Shown here: piece by piece, positions 56,001-64,000 of the stretch
How positions within the stretch are numbered: position 1 is the first letter of the stretch
Layout of the letters: every line of letters starts with the position of its first letter
From: Pisaster brevispinus
Lineage: Eukaryota > Echinodermata > Asteroidea > Forcipulatida > Asteriidae
DNA length: 64,000 nucleotides
Assembly: GCA_023634235.1 (NCBI GenBank)
Contig: JAMKCF010000011.1
Coordinates: forward strand, 7,359,218 to 7,423,217
Direction: 5' to 3'
Program-made: the position numbers and the translations under genes
Notes under the pieces: generated by a model
The model's input: only the letters and a program-made list of their open reading frames with translations
What the model was told of the DNA's origin: nothing
The model's database searches: none

Positions 56001-57573
56001 AATGCTGTAGTTACTATGAGACGAGGATTGGGGGGGGGGGTAGGTGACTTTCACGCTTTGATGTCAACCATACCAAAATAAACTCAATCTACATCTGGTA
56101 ACAGACATTTATATAGTTGATTTTACTTCAAATAAAACACATTATGTAAGTTCAGCTTGTCGAAAGGGTTGAATTAAGTTTGAACACATTACATATCACA
56201 GCACGCACTTCACTTAGCCTAAACCTACAAACTTTCATGAAAACAATTTCAATGGAGTGAGTTACCTTTCGTTTTGTCTTGTTGGCAATTACGATGGAAT
56301 AAATCCTCCACATCTTTGTAAACATACCGCCAAAGGCTAGCGTAAAAGCTAATGGTATCAACCAGGATCGAAGCTACGGAGAAAACATATCAACAAATAA
56401 TAATAAACAATATTGCAAGACTTTATACCTCAGAGTTGTTAGATGTCATTATAAATTGTTTTTAAACGAAGTTTAGAAGCTATTAACTAAAGTGCATGTC
56501 ACAAATTTATACTTCAATTCTGATCAATCAATCCAATTCACACTTTATGTCCAGACCAAATGAAATTAAATCAACCACATGCAAGTGCAAGTAAACAGAA
56601 TTATCAACAAGATGTTAGAAGTGAAATACTGTTGGTACGGATACTTGAAGCCTAGATTTGCGATACCACGGACGGACTCAATAAAGAAGAAGAAAAAAGA
56701 AAAAGAAAAAAAAAGAACAAGAACACAAGGAATTTGATCATTTCAAGATGAAACCTAGGCATGATAACTTACAGACACGCTAGAGAAGTAATGCACTTGA
56801 AATTTTGTAATTTCATAAAATCATGGTTACGCTGATTGTAAAAATAATTTGGATACAAACATGTTAGAAGCGTCTTCATCAATGTTCAGTTGTCAGGCAT
56901 TCAAACTGCAAACCTCTCGGCACAAATTCAGAATGGCTGTCAAAGTCCAAGTCGAAAAAAAAATCCCGCTGCCGAAATTTATGTACATGTACAATGTTTA
57001 ATGATCATTCGGCCCTTTCGAAACAATGGTTTCTGCCTTGGCTCCTGTTAAGACTCCGCCAGCATTTGTGGCATGGCTCGCTTTCGGCATACGCCTTCAT
57101 TTCAGGAAGGCTTATGGAACTTTACGGAGGAGCCGAGGTTGAAACTTTGGTTTCGAAAAGGCCATACCTGGCAAACTGTCAGCAGTGCGCCCTCTTCTGC
57201 CATTGATCTGTCAATTCCAAGTAACACAACACACAGGTAGGCCAGCATGATGCCGCACGCAATGATGTTGTTGACTTTAGGGCTCGACATTTTGATTTGT
57301 CTGTTGGGCAAAAATTACAAACGAAAAACTTGATATTATATGTTCATTACTTGTCACTTTTTCGACATCTTATCACAAGGGTTACTAGAAATATTACCAC
57401 ACTAGAGCCTACTCACTTGTGTTCTTGCTTCCAGATGTTGAAACATAGAAAGAGAGTGGCAAGAACAAGCCCAAGAAAGGACAAAACTGACATGACAATC
57501 ACAAGTGAAAGAGGCGTAGCTTGAAGGAAGGTGATCGTCTCGGTGACGTCGGAGTCGAAAGGTTTGGTTCCTC
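53014..57573 (-). CDS. GABA-B-like class C receptor, seven-transmembrane part
   Basis: Six minus-strand exons join in phase: 57573-57417 (TM1, FLGLVLATLFLCFNIW), 57300-57168 (TM2, QIKMSSPKVNNIIACG), 56373-56266 (TM3, FTLAFGGMFTKMWRIY), 55946-55821 (TM4, VIKDRYLFGIIAVLLLVDFA then TPWQIVDP), 53896-53751 (TM5, YKAFVVVFGAFLAWSTR) and 53272-53014 (TM6-7, NVPGLNDSYYVGLSIYN, LFFPKV, then stop). IKMSSP..NN, W..VDP, FGAFLAW.TR and LNDS.Y.G...YN are GABA-B subfamily signatures. GABA-B receptors are Gi/o-coupled plasma-membrane receptors for the transmitter GABA. The recovered part is 308 residues. After TM7 only about 20 residues remain, so the coiled-coil used for GABA-B heterodimers is absent unless spliced from elsewhere. 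The first exon starts at phase 1, so upstream exons must exist, but no Venus-flytrap sequence was found from 57574 to 64000. A GPR156-like orphan is an alternative. Confidence 0.85.
54091..54260. mobile_element. Dispersed repeat copy in a receptor intron
   Basis: AAAGGTTGTGTATACTTTTG, AAACTTATTTAGTAAGGATC and AGTATAAAACATTGTCAGAA match the element inserted at 43913-44235. Lies in the intron before the TM6-7 exon. Confidence 0.65.
55719..55772. repeat. Near-perfect 25-bp inverted repeat
   Basis: GGAAATATCGCTCGTATTCC continuing AACGTC is mirrored by GACGTTGGAATATGAGCGAT continuing ATTTCC with one mismatch and almost no loop. It sits in a receptor intron. Confidence 0.9.
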
Positions 57574-59922
57574 CTACACGAACATTTCATAAAAATAAAA
57601 TAAATTTAACTATTAAGTATGGTCGACGTGGGTGTTTGGTGAATCCCATCGTAGAGCTATATGCACTACCCATCGAGACAATGGTGCTGACCCATCACAA
57701 TACACTGGTCACTGAACAAGTTTTCCCAAGTGTACATTATGCACTTTACCCATACAAATGTGCCAATGGTGGGTCAGCGGAATTATACGTGCGTGATAGC
57801 GTGTACTCCCTATTAGCTTTTATTTATAACTCTACGGTGTTCATTTACACAAAGACAGACTATACACTCCGTTTTTTTCTAAATAATAATGAAAAAATAC
57901 TAACAATAGTCTTATTGAAAATAACATGAAAGAAAAAAGAAAAAAGGGAATCAGTTGCAGAGTGGACCTGGTATATAGATGCAAACAAATAGTTAATGGC
58001 CTGACGTTTCGACCATACAGCATATTCTTTTTCCGAAGGCTTAATGCCAGCACAACGCTGATCAGCTGATGTACAATGAATCTAAAAGAGGTCCTGGCCA
58101 TTGAGGTTTGAGTAACTCTTAAAATAGGCCAGAAGATGAGAAGCAATCTGCCAGTTTGGTTAGATGTCTAAGAGTTGATTACAATTTAAGGTTACCGGAC
58201 GGTTAATGCAAGTCCGTTTGACGTTGTGTCGATGAGATGCTGCAGCTTACGGGCAAGCAATACTATGGTCAAGCCAATAATGTATTATCTGGATTGACGG
58301 CACCCTACAACCAAAAAAGGGGTCGCATTCAAAGTAAAACAATATTTTGTGGTTTGAACATCCCAAAAGTAGATTTAAGACCTCAATAGAAAACAAGTTC
58401 TTCTAGATTTGGGTCAGGTTGACCTATTTCTGGTGGAGTTATCTTTGAAAAAAAAATGCAAGTCCCTGTGTACTTTATTTTTGTTTGTTTCATGCAATAG
58501 CTTTTTATCGGTGGTTTCATATCGTCCGTTACTTTGGCTCCATTTTTTTTTTTTTTTTTAATGAGATATCGCCCAACTCACAAGGCCGGACGGTCACTTC
58601 AAGGTAAGGGCTACACACTTAATTGATTTGGGTGTCAACCCAAATCAACTGTCACCAGGGGCACTTTGCCACCTACTCCTGGGGCTGAAACAGGGTTACC
58701 CCCTTCACAGTCCGTAAGGATGTAGGCAAGGGTATCATCCACTAGGAGCCTGGCTGGTAACGAGCAGAATGCGAGCAGAATCTTCCCAACTTTTTACGAA
58801 GCAATTATGGTTAAGTGCCTATTTTTCACGCCTGTTTTCATCTACTTTCATTTACACCTCTGAATTTTTTTTTTTTTTTAAATTTCCGGGTCAGAATTGA
58901 CCGGGATCCGGGTCCCGTGAGGCCTGACCCGTTTCCCGGTCCGATATGAATCGGTGTCAAAATGAGCAAGACATGGGTCAAACTGACGCACAATTAGAGT
59001 TAAAATCCCATTTTATAAACCACTTTCGAAATCGCCCTGACCCAGAAATGGATCAAGCCCTCTGGGAACTGGGAATCTTGGTCAAGTCTGACCCGGGAGT
59101 TTTGAATGTGCCCAGGGACCATGAAACGCTATTTTACCGATGCGATCATTTAAAAATTTTTTTGTTGTACTAAAACAGTTTTTAACGGGATGTTGTGATA
59201 GCTCTTAACTCAAAATGCAACCGCATACATAAAGAATTAACCCTTGCTGTCAAAATTTTAAAAGTTAAACTGCATTGAATTAATATTATATAAAACAAAT
59301 AATTCACCCTGAAAAGTATGTGCACTGGGGCGAATGGATCAGTTTGTAAGCCTTCAAGGACACGCGATCGCAAATCTCTCCACAGGGTTGGGCTTAGAAA
59401 TACTACTCTCCTAGCAATGGTCACTGCAAACCGACGTCAGGACAACAATAAAAATCCTCGCGACATTTCAACAAAATTGACTACACGACTAACATCCAAC
59501 TATCAATAACAAGTTCTTGTTCTTGTGTTGTCCCGTATTCACCCACGATCAACGAGTTCAACGAAGTTTGTTAAAGATGGACTAAAACGGAATAATGATA
59601 AAGGCTGTGTTGCTGTTTTCGTTCGAGAAATGTATAATGATTACTAATATATTATTATTATTCAATAAAATGTGTTCCTTCATGCAAAAAAACACAAAAT
59701 TGATCGGCGTTCTACGACCCAGAAAAACTCAGTTTCAGCAAAAGCCCTTAACTCATGAATAATTCATACTTTGTGTGTGACGTACTACCCATGACGCTTT
59801 ATATCTCGAGTCGATCGTGTGTTACGTGTACGTGCATTTTACCGTACAATGCAATGCGGAGTACAGCGGACAAGCTAGGTTATATTTTGGTACAACTATT
59901 TTCGACCGAAAAACAGCGAAAA
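57574..59922. other. Probable long receptor intron or flank, no gene seen
   Basis: Searched on the minus strand for further GABA-B-like exons without success. It holds the GACGTTTCGACC repeat core near 57990-58035, a T homopolymer near 58544-58559, and a GGGTCAGAATTGACC repeat near 58880-59100 related to sequence at 25430-25510. Confidence 0.4.
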
Positions 59923-61622
59923 ATGTCCGATAGCAGCGAGTATTGGGAAGACCACAGTATATATGAGGAAGAGGCAGTGATGGCAGCTCTAGCGATGAGG
60001 GGAGCTCACCAGACGAGAGAGAAGGCGAATACGAAGAAGACGAAGAACGTGGCGCTGAGCCATACCGGTTCGAGCCACTTGCGGTGCCTGCTGTTAACCA
60101 GCCCGGTGACGGTGATCGTCAGGCCGAAGACGATGAGGCAAACCTGATGATCGACGGCTAAACACAGACTGGTAAGCCCACAAAATGATTCATGAATAAA
60201 ATACTGATTGATGCCTCGTTTGATCAGTTCATTTCTGCTGTCAAAAATAGATGTAGGCTAAGCTTATTGTGGGCCATACTTGACAAAAACATGAACGAAC
60301 ATGATGGAGACCGTAGGTTTATTATCTACCATGTACCTCCATTCATGTACATAATTAATATAGTGCTAGTGTATGTATGTGTACAATACATACAACATGT
60401 ACATGTGAACAACACATGCACAGTCAGTAGAAATGTGGGGGTGGGGGTTAATTACTGTCTTGCGTTTTATGACTTATTGGCAAAATTAGCCAGTATTTAT
60501 GAAGACATGATGGGATGGGAATCACTGCTCAAAATTCAAATAAAATCATGATCTTTTAGTTTTACCATCAAGCTTTGAGCATTTTGACTATTTTTTTTTC
60601 TTTCCCTTCAAATCAAACTAAAGGTTGTACATGTGTACCCCCTGCATGTTTGATCTGTCCATGGAAAAATGTATTCCTTCAAGATGTACCGGGTACCTGT
60701 CCTTGATCAGTTCATGGGGGGATGTATTTCAAGATCAATTTTCAAGAAGTGCAACCCCAGTGACAAAGTTACTAAAACTATATTTTCCAAACTTGTTTTT
60801 TTTGTGGTAATACTAGGTGTTTGTGTGGCCATTGTGTCCTTCAGCCTTTGCTACCAAACTATATATGTTGCAAAGAAGTTGAGAAAACAGAGAGCATGAT
60901 GTGGCAGCTGGACATCAACATCGATGATCTGAACCAGTGCCTTACCATCCATGATTGGTTTGATGCAATCTGCCTCCACCCAGGAGTGCTTGCAACAGAA
61001 TACCTTCAATACAGAGCATACTATGGCAGAGATGCAGTTGAAGGAACGCTTGACCAGTAAGTGATTTGAGTGTTGACTGTATCATGTACAAAGCCAATGT
61101 ACCATCAATTTCAATTAATATTGTAGAGCTGTCAGTTTTGAATGTTCTAGATACGAAGCAGATTACATGTACTTTTGATTGACCAGAATGAGCACCGCTG
61201 TTTACTTCAGAGTAACTGCACATCTGAATATGAACTTCGTTGACCCATGTGCATCTACACAAATGTATATCTTATTGTTCATGCATTACATGTATGTAAC
61301 TGTTTACTTTGGATCATGATTGCCTTTTGGAATGGTTATAGTTTTAAAGCAATTTAGGTTCACGTGGTGTTAACAAACAATATAAACACTCCACCATGCA
61401 AACCACAAATCTTGTGTTAATAATTTTGTATGTTTTTTCGTTTTGTTTTATAGAAAATATCGCCATGTTGCATATCGGCAAGTGGTGAGGTGGTGTTGGG
61501 GCTATCTTGGTCGCTTCAACCGGGTGCCACTGCCATCATGTGTAATGGCAGCAATACGAAGGACGTTCCCAAACCCTGATGGACAGTATAAAGGATTTTC
61601 GTATTCTAAAATACAAGAATAG
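59923..61622 (+). pseudogene. P2RX7_C zinc-binding domain gene with two frameshifts in exon 1
   Basis: Exons 59923-60171, 60817-61056 and 61454-61622. Exons 2-3 are intact and give the domain found at the intracellular end of vertebrate P2X7 and in many stand-alone invertebrate proteins: CLCGHC and YICCKE (zinc-ligand cysteines), FDAICLHPGVL, then VAYRQVVRWCWGYLG, RVPLPSC and RRTFPNPDGQYKGF, stop TAG. Exon 1 starts MSDSSEYWEDHSIYEEE, but the expected acidic linker and EPYRFEP motif are in the next frame, and the segment NTDW| that joins exon 2 is in a third. Both shifts fit single-base losses, near 59974-59990 and near 60145. Splice sites (CTG|GTAAGC, TACTAG|G, CCA|GTAAGT, TTTTATAG|A) all look good. 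Either a recent pseudogene or uncorrected sequencing indels. Confidence 0.72.
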
Positions 61623-62148
61623 AACAACAATAATGTGTACAGGCCATGTCATTCTGTCTTCAAACAAAGTTGATTCTACTACCCTGGCAATGCCCCCCCC
61701 CTTAAAAAAACCACCTAAGCATACACATGTACCAAATCATTTGTTTATAGCTGTTTTTCTCTTAGTACGTTTTGGGAGCAATAAATTGTAAAATACAAGA
61801 ATAGAACAACAATAATGTGTACAGGCCATGTCATTCTGTCTTCAAACAAAGTTGATTCTACTACCCTGGCAATGCCCCCCCCTTAAAAAAACCACCTAAG
61901 CTTACACATGTACCAAATCATTTGTTTATAGCTGTTTTTCTCTTAGTACGTTTTGGGAGCAATAAATTGTAAAATACAAGAATAGAACAACAATAATGTG
62001 TACAGGCCATGTCATTCTGTCTTCAAACAAAGTTGATTCTACTACCCTGGCAATGCCCCCCCCTAAAAAAAAACCACCTAAGCATACACATGTACCAAAT
62101 CATTTGTTTTAGCTGTTTTTCTCTTAGTACGTTTTGGGGGCACATGTT
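61608..62148. repeat. 182-bp tandem triplication over facing gene ends
   Basis: AAAATACAAGAATAGAACAA begins units at 61608, 61790 and 61972. The first copy contains the stop codon of the P2RX7_C gene. Each unit ends with TTTTTCTCTTAGTACGTTTT, the complement of the 3' coding end of the minus-strand ORF that follows. Copies differ mainly in homopolymer lengths (C and A runs). Confidence 0.95.
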
Positions 62149-62371
62149 GCTCGACTTCCTTCTTTCTCTTTCCTTTCACTTGCACCCCTGTGGTTGTTTT
62201 CCCTGGACCAACAACGGTTTGTGATCCACCTGGTGGCTCCTCTTGGCCTGGTGTTGGTTGCTGTCTGCCAACAGGTTGGGTTATTTTTGCAAACCTTGAC
62301 ACGAAACCTGCAACTGCTGCATCTTTTTCCGGCCTTGTGAAGGTTGATGTCAATGGCCCAGGTTTACACAT
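62078..62371 (-). CDS. Possible last exon of a basic nuclear-type protein
   Basis: Minus-strand frame of 97 residues from MCKPGPLTSTFTRPEKD, through a Pro/Gly/Gln-rich middle, to KGKRKKEVEQ and PPKRTKRKTAK, both looking like nuclear localisation signals. A plausible acceptor (TGCATCCGCAG) precedes it at about 62381, so it may be the end of a spliced gene. Its tail runs into the third 182-bp repeat unit, where two fewer bases than in units 1-2 keep the frame open. Not recognised; could be part of the same mobile or duplicated locus as the P2RX7_C gene it faces. Confidence 0.35.
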   Translation of the reverse strand: MCKPGPLTSTFTRPEKDAAVAGFVSRFAKITQPVGRQQPTPGQEEPPGGSQTVVGPGKTTTGVQVKGKRKKEVEQHVPPKRTKRKTAKTNDLVHVYA

Positions 62372-63878
62372 CAGCTGCGGATGCAGTTATTTTGATGTCT
62401 TGTCACCCTGCTGACAAAGAACCACTGCCTTATGCATGATTTTCTTTGCATAATCTGTTTTTATGAAAAATAAAATAAAATAAATAGAATCATTAAGTAG
62501 GATTTGAAAATTTGCATGGCAGAAATACAATCTAGTAAGGTTTGAGGTAACACCATGTAATGACAATCTCTCTGTGAGTTGGGGTGGTTTTGAAAAGAAC
62601 CGTACAGGATTCAACACAATACAAGAACAAAAGGAGTTGCGCATGCAACAACAGCAAGGGGCGAATCCTGGATTTGTTCTGGGTTCGGGGGGGGGGGGGA
62701 GGTTTTTCTTTTTCTTTATGTCTGATAGAAAACCTGTTATTTTTTTAAGTCCGACCTGGGGGGGGGGTGTTGAACCCCCAAACTCCCCCCCCCCAATCTG
62801 CACCTGAACAGTTTTTCAAAAAGCGAGGAAAGTACCATGAACAGTAAGAATTTGTACACTGTTTTTCAGTTTTCAATGGACAGCTGAGAAACTAAAAATG
62901 AGGAAATCATTTGATCCGCTGCAAACTTGCATGTCTGGGGGTTTATTAGCAGGTTTGAAACTGTACAAAATACATAATACTTACTGAAAGTGCTTATATA
63001 TTGACAAGTAGCTTCTGGGCTGTGTAACCTCCGCTGTCTTGTTTTGATCGAGGGTGAACGACTGAGAATCTTAGGTCTCCCTTTCTCGTTCTGGCTTAGT
63101 CACTGCATTCTCATTGAAGTGTAGAGCTGCTAAGTAGATTCTATAAAAAAGAATATGAAAATAAAAAATAAACAAATAAATAAAAAATCAGTGCTGAAAA
63201 AGAACTGGCCTAACTTGACAAATTCAAATAAAGTAAACACTCCATGTGATTGGCCATCCCGAGCCTATAAACAAAAATGATACGACAAATTTGGACCAGG
63301 GATGGGAGCATGAACATATTTTGGAGCTGTGCCTTCAAAAAGGGAGCATGAACATATTTTGGAGCTGTGCCTTCAAAAAAAAGAGTGAACAATTCTTAGG
63401 CATACACTCAGGATTCTCAGACAGCTTTGGCAAAAAACAATTGTCCAGCATGGACTAAGTTAAATACTTGTCAGCAAGACAAAGAAACTGGAACTGTATG
63501 GAACAGGCAAATTTCAAAATGGATTAAATAGGATTCACACATGATTGAGCATGAATAATCAACATGTCAGAAAGTAAACCAGAGCTTGAACATGCCAAAG
63601 CACGGCCATCATTCAGCTACTTACTGTGGCATCACTCAAGGCCACTATGTAGCTAATGCAGATCATACAGGTCAGATTCAGTGCATGCTCAGCGGCGGCC
63701 ATTGTCATTTGACATGATGATTGACCACATGAAAAGAGTAGAGATTGTTTCCTCTTTTTTTTTCTTATTGGGCCTAAATAAATCCTAGAGATAGAAATCT
63801 CAAAAGCAGCTTAAATGATCATTTCGGATGTTTTTTATTAACAAGAACTTACCCGGCTTCTCTCTCTCTCTCTTCTAG
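62372..63878. other. Gene-less stretch before the last exon
   Basis: Contains G/C homopolymers near 62687-62698, 62759-62768 and 62786-62794, a partial MITE end near 62575-62605 and a 38-bp tandem duplication at 63304-63380 (core GGGAGCATGAACATATTTTG). No coding evidence. Confidence 0.45.
63304..63380. repeat. 38-bp tandem duplication
   Basis: GGGAGCATGAACATATTTTG followed by GAGCTGTGCCTTCAAAAA occurs twice head to tail, differing only in the closing A run. Confidence 0.9.
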
Positions 63879-64000
63879 AATGCTGTCCCAGTGAAGCCAC
63901 CAACGTTACGTTTCAAGAGCCCTTTTTGCGACTCTGCACCTGACTCTGCGGCCACGGCAGACCCGGCGGAGGCCAATGACTCGGCCGACGTAGTAGCAGT
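63879..64000 (+). CDS. Partial exon of an unidentified gene, runs off the window
   Basis: After a strong acceptor (CTCTCTCTCTCTTCTAG) one frame stays open to the window end: NAVPVKPPTLRFKSPF, then Ala/Asp/Ser-rich sequence (CDSAPDSAATADPAEANDSA). GC content rises as in coding sequence. Neither the upstream exon nor the family can be identified from this fragment. Confidence 0.45.

Overview
The window looks like a chromosome segment from an echinoderm, most likely a sea star. Genes are split by short introns with GT-AG borders and codon phases that match. The space between genes is crowded with foldback and MITE-like elements, including a family whose ends read GGGCCCAATTTCATAGAGC and which I associate with starfish and urchin genomes (recalled, not searched). 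There are no operons, ribosome binding sites, CRISPR arrays or recognisable tRNA/rRNA genes. The species call is an inference. All exon models below were joined by hand from splice signals, reading phase and family patterns.

Layout. 1-7 kb: a one-exon ZIP zinc transporter on the minus strand, a TTAA-flanked piggyBac-type MITE, several foldback elements and two GGCCTC hexanucleotide arrays. 7-11.3 kb: a six-exon gene for an acidic, charged protein I do not recognise, preceded by two perfect CRE sites. 11.3-19.5 kb: mostly gene-poor, with MITEs, a LINE 3' remnant, a decayed repeat array with coding traces, a frameshifted WAP-domain relic and a long GTT microsatellite.

19.6-46.4 kb is a cluster of secreted WAP (four-disulfide core) genes and the most interesting part. 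The first half is a roughly 12 kb imperfect palindrome: a one-WAP gene on the minus strand mirrors a five-WAP gene on the plus strand, whose last four WAP exons are near-identical tandem copies. The second half is a head-to-tail duplication (units of about 5.5 and 6.0 kb). Each unit carries a two-WAP gene whose first WAP domain has lost exactly the two cysteines that pair with each other in the family. In the second WAP exon the two copies differ at about 21 percent of bases, nearly all amino-acid-changing, while the intron just upstream differs by about 7 percent. All four genes share a phase-1 design (signal-peptide exon plus symmetric domain exons). Such proteins are usually protease inhibitors or antimicrobial effectors, so this looks like a fast-evolving secreted defence family.

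46-64 kb: a four-coding-exon secretory-pathway cyclophilin; the seven-transmembrane part of a GABA-B-like receptor on the minus strand (six exons, no coiled-coil tail, no Venus-flytrap exons found upstream); a P2RX7_C-type zinc-binding gene whose first exon has two apparent one-base deletions; a 182-bp tandem triplication spanning the facing 3' ends of that gene and a minus-strand basic ORF; and the start of an unidentified plus-strand exon running off the window.
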